Positions 11,676 to 24,600 of a DNA stretch of 64,000 bases are shown piece after piece. The notes below the pieces were generated by a model that was not told the DNA's origin, ran no database searches, and worked only from the letters and a program-made list of their open reading frames with translations. The stretch's first letter is position 1. Each line of letters starts with the position of its first letter. Both the position numbers and the translations under genes were made by a program. Source of the stretch: Mangifera indica (Eukaryota > Streptophyta > Magnoliopsida > Sapindales > Anacardiaceae); assembly GCF_011075055.1 (NCBI RefSeq), contig NC_058147.1:930001-994000 (forward strand). Direction: 5' to 3'.

Positions 11676-14600
11676 TTACGTGTCAAGACTAGCACAATTC
11701 ACATGGCCCATTCCACATGAAAGTTAGTTAGGCTGCCTGCATGGTCCTTGGACAAAATGGTCCTCTCTCGAGCTTAGGATTAAATTCAAATAGTTTAAAT
11801 TTAATATAAAAATAAAATTATTTAAATTTATTTAAATGGATCAAAAATATCATTTGAAATCATTAATAAGGTAACTAGTATTTCTAATAAGATAAATAAT
11901 ATAATCGATTTGATAAATAATATCAATTATAAAATACAGTGTTATTACTAAATCAGGATCTGTACCAAACTTGAATCTCAACTACCTTCCAAAAGTCTTA
12001 AAAGAACTGATCATGTATAAAAATGCTCCTTGAGTCTTATCTTCTTATCCACCAACTAGGCAAATTATATGTCTGGTTTGCCATTTGTACCAGTAGCATT
12101 ATCAGCCCAAAATGTCAAGTGTTGGTTCGCCGACAATTCTCAGTGTCGTTGCTTATCTTCCCCTTCTGTTTGCCATGGTTTCCGGAATTTGCTCAAGATG
12201 TTGAAGAAATGTGGGTCTCCTCCCCCTGATACACGCTTCTTTAACGATAAAAATGGAATCACTAATGACCACTATTGGTCAACGTCAATTCTGACATAAA
12301 AAGATCGTTGGAATTGATCACTTTTGGGTAATTTTTTCTAAATCGGTTTTTGGACTGAGATTTTCGGTTATTTGTCGTTGGGTATGGGGGGTGAAAGTGG
12401 ATACAAACCAAAGTAAACTCGAATATTTCTTTGGTTTAAGTTTATCGATTTAAAATTAAAGATAATTTAAATTTATTATAAATACAAAATAGTTTAGTTT
12501 GATTCAATTTAAACTTAATTATAATTTATAATTTGAATTCGTAATTTATATTTATTATTTGTATTTTTAATCAAATTTATAATTTATTAATAAAAAATAT
12601 TTTAATAATTATTTGATATAATTAAAATCAAATTATGAATTAATATTAAACTCAATCGAAATCATCCTTAATTTATAAGTCTGATCAAACCTATATTTTT
12701 TAAACTCAAATTTAATTTAACTTAAAACATGGATTATTTTTTTTAATTTAAACTTAATTTAAAAATAAATTTAATTCGAATTAGTTTTTAAAATCGTACC
12801 ACGTGGATGTAACTCTGGTGCGTTTACTCTGTCTTTTTCGGTCTTCGGTCGTCATTGGCAGCCTAAAAGGTAGATAATATTATTGGATCGGCGGTCATCG
12901 GTGCTGTTATTAGTGACCACCATAGACTTTTTTATTTTTTCTCTCCTGCTATGATTAGGGTATTAGAAATGGACCGGAAGTATCAAATTATTCGGTGTAT
13001 GCGCTGATAACACTAAATGATATCAAAAGGACCCTTTTCAAGGGTTTAATTCGATTCAATTTGAATTGAGTAAAAAAAAAACCCTCAATTTCATATTAGT
13101 TTAAGTTTAAAAGACTCTATTTGAGATAGATAAATTAAGACTTAAACTCGACTCATTTATATAAACGAGTCTAATTTTTAGTTTATATTTAATTTATTTA
13201 TTCGAAAACTTGAATTTGAACTGTTCAAACCATATCTAATTTAACTATTTTTAGAATAATTATATATAAGAGTGAATTCAAATCCAACCTGAGCTTAAGA
13301 GTTAAGCTTGATATGAAGGGTTAAACTCAAATTCGAATTAATACTATATTGGTATTAAATTTATTCAATAATATAAACCTAATAAATATTATTATATTTT
13401 ACATTTATAATTTTCAATAAAAGAAATGATGGAAGAAGTTAAAATATGATGAGAAATGAAAAGATTAATCTTTTTTAATCGACTTAATATTTTATATCTT
13501 TTTCACATTTCAATTTTTTTCATATTTTTAATAAACAAATATAAAATTAAAAATAAAATTTTGTAATTAAACAACATGGTTTAAGCTCAAGTTTGTTAAT
13601 TTTTTAAATTGTCATTCAAAATTTGAGTTAGGGATCTCGAGTTATAACTATTTATTTAAATGTTAATCAAATTAAATTAATTTCTAAATTTAAACTAACT
13701 TAAACAGAATTGCAAGAAGGTCAAGATGGAATTGGCTTTAATCTTAGAATCTTTGGCTGCTGAAACTGAATCTTTCTATATTGGATTAGAGTTTCAATTT
13801 GGGGGGGTCCCTTTTTTAAATGTTGCCTTTCTATCAAAATCTACATGTACATCCATAATACCACTTGAAAAATGGAAAAAAAGATGATTTTTTTTTTCTC
13901 CTTTTTTTGCACCTTTAATTGACAACTAAATCAATGTAAATGCGATTTTCTGGCAACTTTTCCAACATCTTTTCTCCCTTTCATTTTGATGTACTCTCAA
14001 AGCTTATAAATTATTGAATCGATGAATTGCATGTGTACATTATGCTTTATCATGTACATTTGCAACTATTAAATAAAATAAACGTGAAAAACATTTTATA
14101 ATACAAACAAAAAAACAAAATACTTTATATAATAAAAGTAATTAAGATTTGAGTTGGATTATTGTTCAGTTTGAGATCAAAACGTTTTTAGTGTTATTAT
14201 ACTAAAACTTACTTTATTTATGATTTTACTTTTTCTCTGAAGATTCTTATTTTTTTTTCAATAATAAATTGTATTTATTAATTAAGAGAGTCAAATTTGA
14301 TCTTAAATTGATTATTGTAGTTTCGAGCTAATATTAAACTAACTCTTGTTTGAGATAATTTGATTTGAGTTGACTCGAATCCACTCTTATGAATTAAACA
14401 ATTTTAGCATAATAATTATAACTTCTTAAACTATATTAAATCTATTAAATGATACTAAGCTTTTTTAAAAGTCTTATATTGACTCAAGTACTTAAAAATA
14501 AATGAATAATCATGAGAATCAACCTGTTGTAAGCAAGGGTCAAAGTTGTCTAGGGTAAAAGTGGATTTGAGTTGAATCTACGGTCGATTTGAACTCCGAT

Positions 14601-15002
14601 CAAATATGTAATATCCAATTGTTTAAATTTTAAGTATTATATAATATTATCAAAAAATTATTAATAAAATAAATAATATTATTAGAGGAGTGAAAAATCA
14701 TCAATTAGATGAATATCATCGAATAAACGAACAAATTGAATTAAAACTCCAGCTCAAGATTGAATTTTTCGAGCCAAGCTAGTTGGATTGGTGATACCCT
14801 GAAGGCATTCCCAAAATAAAGTGGGGTGTAATGTGATTAGGAGAAAGAAGTAGAAAAATAAGAGTAAAGTAAGGAACTGATATAGTGATTTACAAAATTA
14901 ACCCTAACAGATTCCTTATTATAAAATTATCTACTTCATTACACAATCAAACCGTAAAGCACTCACACAGTCAACACACTTGAAAGAGAAACAAGAAAAG
15001 TG

Positions 15003-15025
15003 TCTCTCTCTCTCTCTCTCTCTCT
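15003..15025. repeat. (TC)n microsatellite just upstream of the ATL start codon
   Basis: A pure CT/TC dinucleotide tract ends about 16 bp before the ATG at 15042, so it lies in the 5' UTR or core promoter. Y-patch-like CT tracts near the transcription start are common in plant promoters. Confidence 0.9.
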
Positions 15026-15041
15026 TTCTGAGTATTTTCTC

Positions 15042-15632
15042 ATGACTCGTCCTTTCTTCAGGCTCTTAGGCGGCGTGAACTCAACCACCACTGAGTCACC
15101 GGAAGCTGCCGCCACCGTCGACTCTGACTATGTTGTAATTCTTGCTGCTCTCCTCTGCGCCTTGATATGTGTTCTCGGTCTCATAGCCGTCGCTCGCTGC
15201 GCCTGGCTCCGCAGACTCTCCGGCGGAGCCAACAACTCCGCTACCACCGCCTCCACAACCGCCCGAACTTCTCCTGCCAACAAAGGCCTCAAAAAGAAGA
15301 TCCTCCGCTCGCTTCCGAAGCTCGCTTTCACCGCGGAAACCTCCTCGAAGTTCTCCGATTGTGCGATTTGCTTGACAGAGTTCGCTTTCGGAGACGAAAT
15401 TAGGATCCTACCTCAGTGCGGTCACGGTTTCCATGTAGCGTGTATAGACACGTGGCTCGGGTCCCACTCGTCGTGTCCGTCGTGCCGTCAGATATTAGTG
15501 GTGGCCAGATGTCAAAAGTGTGGAGGATTGCCGCCGGCGAGCTCTTCTAGCTCCGGTGCAGCGGCAACAGCTGAAACCAGTGAATCAAGATTGAAGGAAG
15601 GAGAAGACGATGTGAATAGGTTCTTGCCCTAG
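15042..15632 (+). CDS. ATL80: ATL-family RING-H2 E3 ubiquitin ligase (ATL8/ATL80 type)
   Basis: This single-exon gene encodes 196 residues. The start MTRPFFRLLGG matches the ATL8/ATL80 N-terminus; extension further upstream would need a GTG start through the CT repeat. A membrane helix spans residues 31-50 (VVILAALLCALICVLGLIAV). A basic stretch (KGLKKKILRSLPK) follows, equivalent to the family's GLD region. The RING-H2 ligands are C107, C110, C126, H128, H131, C134, C145 and C148, all present, with the ATL-type Trp at 138. The C-terminus is Ala/Ser-rich and acidic. ATLs are membrane-bound ubiquitin ligases, many with short-lived, stress- or sugar-responsive transcripts; the substrate here is unknown. 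Family call is certain. ATL8 and ATL80 are duplicates, so the symbol could be either. Confidence 0.93.
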   Translation: MTRPFFRLLGGVNSTTTESPEAAATVDSDYVVILAALLCALICVLGLIAVARCAWLRRLSGGANNSATTASTTARTSPANKGLKKKILRSLPKLAFTAETSSKFSDCAICLTEFAFGDEIRILPQCGHGFHVACIDTWLGSHSSCPSCRQILVVARCQKCGGLPPASSSSSGAAATAETSESRLKEGEDDVNRFLP

Positions 15633-17866
15633 CTGTCTTTGCAGTTATTATATAAGCTTGTTTACTTCAAATTACTATTCGTTTAGGTTTATGAAATTAT
15701 TACTGCTTAATTGCCAGCATTTAGATTTAAACAGGGTGTATTTACTACATAATCAAAATTCCTATGTAATTTTCCATGTTAATATAAATTGTATCTACTC
15801 TTGATCTTGAAGAAAAACCTTGCTAATTAGAGTGCTATGAAGAAGAAAGCAAATTGTATCGATCACTTGCTAATTTAGTCATTAAGAAATTAATTAGAGT
15901 GTTGGGATAATAATGAAGAGTGGGACATGGAATCGAGAAAAAGAAAAGGGACCCAATTTTAGGCAGTCCATACTCCATAGAATGTGAAGGAAGGAATCCA
16001 TTAGTGAGGGCTTGTCTGTCTCTTTACCTTTTTTAATCTTTTGGTTGGCTGCTAATAAATGATCACAAGTCAAGTGTCTGTCAAGATTATGAATCGCGAA
16101 ACTGATTTAGGTATTCGTAATAATCCTGATTTGGTACAAGTAGAGCAATCGTGTGTAGGTGAAATTTGTCTTTACTTGATGTTTTGATTTGAATATTTCT
16201 TTATTCTTGCTGGTGTGAAAGAATCCTAAGAACTTCCTGAATATTAAGATTTAGAATTGTAAAACAACCTTGAACGCACTTGTGAGTGTGAGAAGTAGTG
16301 CTATAAATGGAAATGGGTTGGTTCAAGACTTGAAGTAAAGATTTGGTAAATGGTAACCCACTAACATTTAAGAATAAATTGTAAAATTTTAACACTAAAT
16401 TCTAAGATATCATTAAATATATATTATTCTGCATTTATTCATTCATTCATTCCACAAACAACTATCACTCTCTTTTTCTTGTCTTGACCTAACAAAGATT
16501 ATATTTGTCCACCTTGTAGTGATGTTAAAATTTCTATTTTATTGCTACCCATTGATTCCCTTTTCTTTGGAACCGTTCAATACAATAAGCTAACCATGGT
16601 CCACCCATATATGAACCAGAATAACCCAGTTGGCCGTCATTCCTCAGTTTTGTCTCTTCTAGGCAACATTGGTATTGGGTATAGTTTATTATATGAATTC
16701 AAAAGTTAAAAGCACAATATACATATATGTTTGAATATTGATGGATTAATGTAGAATACAGGGTCTTTATCATGTATAGGTAAGATAGAGACAAGTCTGA
16801 ATCCAGCTTTAACAATTATCTGTCTTCATTTGAATTTGCTTAAAAGCTTCATTATCTTGAAAATTAAGTTGATACAGAAGGGTCGTCGGTCTAGTTACTC
16901 TGAGCTGGTTTTGGCCTTATTACTTCAATTATTGACTAGTAATATTGTAATATAAGGTTTACATCAAGGGTCACCCTTTTTTAAATCCCATTGGCATTTG
17001 CGTGAGAAGTTTGGTCTCGTCAGCTCATGCCACCATGTATATTCATTTCATTCTTTGACCATTTCTCCACCAACCTACATATGTTTATTATTATTATTTT
17101 TTGGTAATTTATTATTGGAAATGGGAGAGAGTGAGTGAATGAGTGCATACACTTTTTTTGGAACCCAGAACAAAAACAAATGGCGTGGAATTGCAGCTAA
17201 TTTGCTATCAGAGTATAACCGAGATTGTTATTATATCAGATATTACCTTATAAATAAAGCTATGAATAATATACTTACTTAGTATTTTGAATTAAAAATA
17301 AAATTATGTATATATAAAATTGTGTGGTGGATACTTTTATTAGCAAAATATTTGAGAGTTATGAAGAAATTCGAAGAATGAATGGAATAGGTAAAGTAGG
17401 TATGTAATATATATTAGTGAGGAGGGATCATTAGCATTTGACAGAATATTAAGTACAATTAATTGGTCAAAGCGATAGACTAATAATAATAACCCACTAA
17501 ACGTGATCAAGAAAAAAGAGTTGAAAGAATACTTGCATCCATGTTCGCCCGACCTTAGATAGTGCTTTCCTGCATCTCTGACCCAGAATAAATTCTTCAC
17601 TTATTTCTTTAATTTAATTAATATATAAACTGAATATGGCCACAGAACTGAGAAATGGAACTAAAATGAGTAATCCTACCCATATTAATAATAGTAATAG
17701 GTATAATTACAAGTATAAATACTCATACATTATATACGCATATTAATATATTAATATATAATTATCTATTATTTAATTTTTACTTTAAAATTATTTAATC
17801 ACTTAATCTTATAGTGACATTTGTACTAAAGAGCTCTTTGTTAAAATATATTACATTGCTATGAAT

Positions 17867-18715
17867 GATACATCGTGATGTTGTAATATTACCCAATGAT
17901 ATTGAATAATTAAGGGTTGATAGAGTTGAGTTGGCTCGATATTCTTGGGTTGAGGAGTTTCAATCGAGCTAACTAGAATTTGATGAGTTATTAATAGATT
18001 CATTTTCTTTGATAAATTTTTTTTAGACAATTTTTTTTTTTCGATAATTCTTTTTATTCATCTCTAACAATTGTTTTGATAGTTTCTCCAATGATCTCAT
18101 TTTTTAAATTTGAGTCGAGTTCAAACCAATTTTTGTTTGAATATATTATTATATGATCAACTGATTTTAAATATGGTATAAGTAATAATGTATCATAAAG
18201 AGATTGAATTACTTGATTTATAAGTTAAAACTATTTAATTATATAATAACATACTAACATTTATATAGATATTTATACCGCTTAGTTAGTTCATAAGCAT
18301 AATAAAACCTGATGACTAAAATATTCTTTGTCGGCATGTTATATTGCGATAAATGACACATTATCATGTTGTGAAAATACCTAATAACATTGAATATTTA
18401 GGGTTAGACCAGAGTCTAACTGACTTGATATTCTTAGATTGATGAATTTCAATCAAACCAATTTAAATCGAATGGATTGTCTGTAAATTCATTTTTTTAA
18501 CAAAAATTTATTATTTTTATTCATTTCTAGTGATCATTCTTTCTTTTTTCCTTTTTAACCATTGTTATTTTGATAATTTTATTTTTCATGTTTGATTTAA
18601 GCTTGAGCCAAGCTTTTTTAGTTTAGTTTGAATCAATCTTTAATTAAATTATGAAATATTGGCAAAGGGTGGTTGTAATCGACACATCGTCATGTTGTTG
18701 TAATGCCGGACGACA
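17867..18715. repeat. Degenerate three-copy repeat upstream of MCD1
   Basis: Three related segments share the core ga(t/c)acat(c/t)-(g/a)t-(g/c)atgttgt and, about 20 bp later, a variant of aatgatattgaa. They begin at 17867, 18355 and 18681, with spacings of 488 and 326 bp. Copies 1 and 2 also share the following a-ttagggtt and tgatattctt-ga-tga segments. This looks like an old, decayed tandem duplication. Its function is unknown. Confidence 0.6.
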
Positions 18716-18747
18716 TTGTATGAAAAAGATAAGAGTGTTCGGGAAAA

Positions 18748-18820
18748 GCGTACGACGTGAATCGAACACAAGATCCTGTAATGTAGAATCAGACGGGCTA
18801 CCACGGCGCCATAACTGCGA
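18748..18820 (-). pseudogene. tRNA-like relic (possibly tRNA-Arg or SINE head)
   Basis: Read on the minus strand, this stretch contains an A-box-like TGGCGCCGTGGTAGCCCG and, about 30 bases later, a B-box-like TGTTCGATTCACG with a plausible T-stem (GTG/CAC). The spacing suits a tRNA. The loop region reads ATTCTAC, which would give anticodon TCT. The anticodon stem and acceptor stem do not pair well, so it is not a functional tRNA as read. It may be a decayed tRNA gene or the head of a SINE. Confidence 0.4.
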
Positions 18821-18962
18821 GAACGTTTACGTTGGCATCTTTACTATAAATAAATGTTGATAGTAGAGCCAGACGATTCCCTAGATATTTCACTTTGCCG
18901 ACCAGAGTAACAAACGGTGAGATGTGAGGATTGATGAAAATTTTTCTTCAATCTTCGAAAAA

Positions 18963-20844
18963 ATGGCATCAATTTACACTCTTCAATTCAATTCCCTTTC
19001 TTCCTCTGTAAGTATTGCAAGTATTATTATTATTTTTTATTTTGCAAAAGTCTAAGCTTCGACTATTTTACGAATAATTCTTGTTTGGGTTTCAAAGCAT
19101 CGATTATCTTCGAATGTGGTGAAGAAACATACAAGAACTGAATTTGCTTTAAGTTATGGGAAACTGAGCTTGAACCGATTACCCGTTCCTCGAAACTTTG
19201 AATTGAGAGCTGTGAGTTCTGATGGCGACCACCACCACATCAAGACTGAAATTGTTGCTGTTGCTAGGCAATCGAAAAGTCCCCCAGTGGCCAGGTTTCA
19301 AGAAATCGTTAGCTCTTTGCCTCATGTAGCTTTCGTGGTAATATTTTTAGTTGGGTTCTGTTTGGTTTTTCTATAATGTTGAACATTTTTTATGAACCTC
19401 ATAATTGCTCAAGCATGGACATGTGATTGATAAATTTTAAATTGGATAAAAATAACATCAATTACACGATGATACGACAGTTTTTGTATTTGTATGCGCC
19501 CATGTAGTATTGTTGTAATTGTTGTAGAGCAATAGATAAAGCTTTTTGGTTGTTTGTTTTCAGATGGAAAAATATGGAGGAAGTAGTTTTGCAATTTGGT
19601 TGTGCTTTGCGACTGCATTTTTGGTTGTTGTAGTGAAAGTATATATGTCAAGGAAGTCAAGATATAGCCCTGCTGGCACTGTGGCTGATCTTGTTAGACG
19701 GGGCCAGTTGAGATCTGATAGAAGAGGCATGTATGATTCCTTCCCCTAAATTCACCGTTTTCCATGTATATAGAGATGAAGATAAAGTAAAAAAATTAGA
19801 TCATCCAATCGTATTAATATACATCAGTTTGGTTGAATAAGTTAGTAAGTGTGATATTATTCTGTTTTAATTCTTAAATCTATGTTGCGAGAGAGCATTT
19901 CTCAACTGTAAGTTCTACTTCAGTATGCAGATGCTAGAATTAAATTTGTTGTTTTTATAGAACATAGCTTTTGGTTACAGCATGTACAGCCAAGTGATAT
20001 GGTTTGCTCGTGCAATTGTGTTTGTACAGCTTGCAGCCTCTTAAATATGAGGACCCTTTCAATAATCCAATGGTGAAGGTGGGCAAGGGAAATTCAACCA
20101 TAGAGATGTGTGGAAAGGTTTATCGATTGGCTCCAGTTACTCTTACAGAAAAGGAACAAGCTACCCATCAGAAGAGGAGGTCCCGAGCATACCAGTGGAA
20201 GAGGCCTACAATATTCCTTAAAGAAGGGGACTCCATACCTCCTGATGTTGACCCTGATACAATCAGATGGATTCCCTCTAATCATCCTTTTGCAACGATT
20301 GCCAGTGACATTGATGAAGACGTGGCACAGGACAATATGTACCAAAAGCATGGTGTTCCGTTTCGTATTCAGGCTGAGCACGATGCACTGCAGAGAAAGC
20401 TCGAAATGCTTCAAAATGTAAGTTGCTTTAAATCCTTGAAATCTTGCACTTTAATATTTAGAACCAGAAGTCCAGGGGAAAAAGTAACACCACTATATAT
20501 AGAAGAGTTACATCAAGTAACATGTGTGAAGATTGATGTTGTGTGACTGAGGATCATTCAAATTTGCTTACTGCTGTACACATACTTGTCAACCATTTGT
20601 TAAGCCCTTCTCCTTGAAAGTTTTTATTGTTTGTCTGCAGGAACAAAAGCTTAATAAAATAGTGATTGACTCTAGCAATGCTAAAGATCTTGAGAGACCA
20701 TTCAAGTTCAATCGGAAATCTCACGAGCCTGCTGAGCAGAATCCCTTCAATATTCAATCCAGTAATTCAAGGCCCCCTAAATCAGATCAAGCCCCAAATA
20801 CAGTTGGTAGCAAGTCATCCTCTGAGGAAACAACGAAAACTTAA
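18963..20844 (+). CDS. MCD1: MCD1, plastid division-site positioning protein
   Basis: Five exons, 18963-19007, 19098-19337, 19564-19730, 20030-20417 and 20641-20844, all in phase, encode 347 residues (Arabidopsis MCD1 has about 349). A Ser/Arg/Lys-rich plastid transit region starts MASIYTLQFNSLSSS. One membrane helix lies at about residues 101-121 (SSFAIWLCFATAFLVVVVKV). The conserved MCD1 block follows: TVADLVRRGQLRSDRRG, LKYEDPFNNPMVKV, YQWKRPTIFLKEGDS, DPDTIRWIPSNHPFA. A coiled-coil-prone segment (AEHDALQRKLEMLQNEQKL) and a polar tail end the protein. In Arabidopsis MCD1 is an inner-envelope protein that works with MinD to place the FtsZ ring at the chloroplast midpoint. It is convergent with the sugar transporter, 846 bp away. 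The exon 3 to 4 junction splits an Ile codon. Confidence 0.93.
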
Positions 20845-21690
20845 GGAACATTAGGCTTCTGATAGTATTATCATCATTTTGAAGTGTAATTGCATATTGG
20901 CGGACTCTGGTGTTTTTAATATTACCAAAGAGTGTCTGGATTACCATTTAAACTTGTATCTAAGGTATTAAATTTTATTTTAGCCTGCTCTAGAATCCAG
21001 TTGTAAATCAGAAGCTAGACCGTAGATAGAATTGCAGTGTTTTGCATATCTAGTTTACACTTGTAGCTAAAAATATTTGTTCATGGCGTTATGATTTTAA
21101 GAACTTTTGTTGCTAATTTATGTCTGATTGCTGATTTTGCATTCCATCCATCTTATGGGATGACTTCAATGTTATTAATGCCCTTGAGGTCTGAAGCCTG
21201 CACTTGAGAACCCATTGTGCTTGAAAGATTATTTTTTCTCTCTCTGGAAGTTTTTTATAATTTCAAGGGAATTTTAAATAATTACCTATAGCCAATAGGA
21301 ATAATGTCATTAGACAAATAAACAAAACGAATTTGAGCCAAATTATCAAGTTGAAACTCTAATTTGAATTCAGATCATTTTAACCAGATGTGGATTCATT
21401 CAATTCAAATCCAATCTTAGACCTTAGTATGGGAATTGGTTTTCCATCTCCATGCATATTCCATAAATACAAGGAACTGATTATGTTATTGACATGGCAT
21501 TCGGGTATTTTTGAAACAAAATTAACTATATAATACTAAAATAAATTTAGATAGAAAAAAAAAAAATCATTTAACCTCTTATAATCAGCTGATACTGATC
21601 ACATTGCAATGACATCGCTCAAAATCTCTCCAAGGAGGGTTGGAAGACAACCCTAGCAGCTAAAATCACAGAAGGGACAAAAGCTTTGAA
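20845..21690. other. Convergent 3' spacer, MCD1/TST
   Basis: This is the 3' UTRs of two convergent genes plus AT-rich sequence. No coding potential or recognisable element is seen. Confidence 0.7.
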
Positions 21691-24600
21691 TCATTCACTC
21701 TTGACTGCATCAGCTTGCCTTGCCCCAACAGCAAAGAATTCAGTAATGACTTCAAGTGGCATGCCTTTGGTTTCTGGTACTTTCAAGAAGATGAAAACCC
21801 AGGAGATCACACATACAACAGCATAAATCCCGAATATGCCAGCCAGGCCTATCGAACTAAGCAGCACAGGTAGTGTGTAAGTGACAATGATGTCGCAAAT
21901 CCAGTAAACCACTGAACAGATAGTAATGCAAAGGCCACGGACCCTTGTTGGGAAAATTTCGGAGCAGAGAATATTTGGTATTGGTCCATAGGCTGTGACA
22001 AAGCAGCAGAAGTAGATTATAACACATGCAGTTGAGATTCCGGCTTTGACAACCGAGCTGAAATATACAGTCTCGCTAATAACTAGAATGATGAGTGACA
22101 CTATCAGCACTGGAATGGTGGCGAGCAACAGCTGCCTGCATTATGTAAAGATATCGGCTAAGTTCAGCATTTTGATAATTAGATCTAATTATCAAAAATT
22201 GTATATAATGTTATACTCTATCTATCAACTTCTGCAAAATATTGAATGACATGCAAAATAAATAGATTTCTTTAAGTAAAAGAGACAGACAAAGGAAATC
22301 ACCTTCTGCCTGATATATCCATGAGTCTCATGCCTACACCAATACAGGGAAGCATCAGCAAGGTTGTAAATGCACTGATAAGGAACGATGCAGAGTCTGA
22401 ACCAAGGCCCAAGTTTGCCAGAAGAACCTCAACACCTGCCTCTTCAAGAATTTGAGGAGTGTAGTAAAGGACTCCATTAATGCCAGAAAACTGCACATAA
22501 ATTTGAAAACACATGAATGATCCACTTTACCACATTGATAAGCAGATAAGCAACGTGCAACACCCAAATTAAAATCAATGCATGTTTTAAAGTTGTGGTA
22601 AGGGGGTCACTGCAGTTTTTTTATTCTGCCAGGAGCATACGTAGAACAATTGATGCATAAAAACAATAGACTACCTGCTGTAGCAGCTGTATTCCAATCC
22701 CAACAATCAGTGCACGCTTAACTCCAGGTTCCGAAAGAGCTGACCAAATTGGAGCTTTTGTAGCTGTTTTAGCAGGGTGAACCATTGCAGGTCCAACTGG
22801 ATGCTGATCCATAAGCTCCTTTGAATACAGAGCTGGCTGGCTTACCAAAGCTGCAGCGTGGATATACTCACCTTCTGGAAGTACATCATTACCAGGAAGT
22901 GAAAAAATAGATCCACGGCGGGATCCAGAGACTCCCTCCTGGTGCAAGTAAATCCTTTTAAATCCTCCTCCCTTCTTTCCATCCTCTCCTTCTCTCTCAG
23001 ACCATTTCCATGCCAACTGCCAACCACCACCTAAACCAGTACTGCCAACTGTCTCCCCACCTCCTTGCATTAGACTGCTATGGTGCCTCATGCTCAATGT
23101 GCTGCCATGGGAAGGAGGGGGCACTGTGTCCTTTTCCATGCTAGTTGTTTGGCGAGAGATTAATGGACTATGCAAATTGTCATCTGAATCTTCCTCACCA
23201 GCATCAGCTGTGTAGTCCTCTCCTTCCCTCTGCAGGCTCTCTTCATCCCAATGTGCATTTTTTACATGAGGCTCTGCAGTACTGAACATGCTTCCAAAGG
23301 TTGGAAAAAGCATACTTCGCATACTTCCTGTTTCTGGCAGCTTTTCATGAACACTACCAAATAGAGTCACAAGTGGGTCCATAAGAGGGACACTTTGGTT
23401 TGCTAGATTTCCCTGGCGAGAGGCAAGCGCCAGAGAACTCTGTCCAGTCACAGGCTTGGCAACCCACGAGAGGCCCTCTTGAGGTCCATATAATCTGATT
23501 TTGTCTTTCTCAGTAGTGGGTTCCTCCCCATAAGCAAGTTCATCACCTGGACCAATTATGTACTCTTCTATAGATGTTTCAGCGCTGATTCCAAGACCTT
23601 CAACCAACAGAGCCATCTCACCTGTGGATTGGAGAAACTTTAGTAAGATCAAGATGATAAATTGGAAAAGAAACAACAAATAAAATGGAGAAAATATGAC
23701 ACGGTTACATGTTTCTGACATCCAAACATTACTAGACTTCAGTAACCATAGACAATCTCAATGAACTGTCTTTCATCATCAATTTAATATTTTTCCATTG
23801 CATGTCTATATGACCATCAATTTAGAATCTGCATAAGGAGGATGTGGTTGTTTTGTTCAATATAAACTAACAGATATGTAAGAACGGGATGACCATCAAT
23901 AGTGATTCAATCAGTGAATTTAACAAGAATTGAAGGGAAGTATTTATACAGAGACACCGAATTGGGAAAGGAAAGCAAAAAGCATTACCTTTTATAAACC
24001 TACGATCCTCAGCATTTGAATAATTATATAAATTTTAAAAAAATATCTTAAAAGAAACCGAATTAAGAAATACAACTGGGTGTCAAAAAAGATCAGAGTG
24101 ACAATATACACTAAACAATTATACCCAAAAATTAAATATAATACCTTAAGTCACTGTAACTTAATAACTTGACACAAAAGAAGCCAGAATAAAATAAAAG
24201 TGAAAGAAACATGAAGGGATGCCAGGTGAGTAGAATGTTCTCACCAAATCTAAGGTCAGACCATAAATTTGATCGTGACAGACCAGAATCATTAAGCAAA
24301 TTGCTTAAGTTGAGATAAACAGTGGCTTTTGAATGTACAATAATACTATATAACCTAGTTAGGTGTTCCTGGTCATTATCACAGACATTTATACAAAATA
24401 CTCGTGTATAGAACAAAAGTGTTTCAGCAACTGCTACCTAGGACTGAAAAAGGACAAATACATACCTTGTGTAATTTAAAAAGATTTTAAAACACTACAA
24501 GATTGACAAACAATAAGATCTTTTCCTGAGAGCTTTCAGAATGCTAACCATGTTATTTTATTTATTTATTTTTTAAATATTCTTTAAGTATTCTGGATCA

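Larger units (their letters stand above)
10317..15041. other. Repeat-rich intergenic spacer, OEP21 to ATL
   Basis: This 4.7-kb spacer holds the OEP21 3' UTR, then AT-rich sequence. It is dominated by degenerate copies of a motif family read as gagtttgaattcaaactc on either strand (about 10690-10800, 12400-12800, 13030-13720 and 14140-14790). A less AT-rich island with a short open frame lies at 11391-11675. Another coding-like but unrecognised stretch lies at about 12023-12299. The last 200 bp should contain the ATL promoter. Confidence 0.7.
15633..18962. other. Intergenic spacer, ATL to MCD1
   Basis: This holds the ATL 3' UTR and about 2 kb of AT-rich non-coding sequence without recognised genes. 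It also holds a degenerate tandem repeat (from about 17867), a tRNA-like relic (18748-18820) and the MCD1 upstream region. Confidence 0.7.

Noticed and set aside
12023..12299. Overlapping open frames with Cys-rich translations
   Set aside because: No recognised motif, no convincing splice-linked continuation, and two frames compete over the same bases.
18748..18820. Functional tRNA-Arg gene
   Set aside because: The A- and B-box motifs are present, but the acceptor and anticodon stems do not pair, so it is kept only as a relic.
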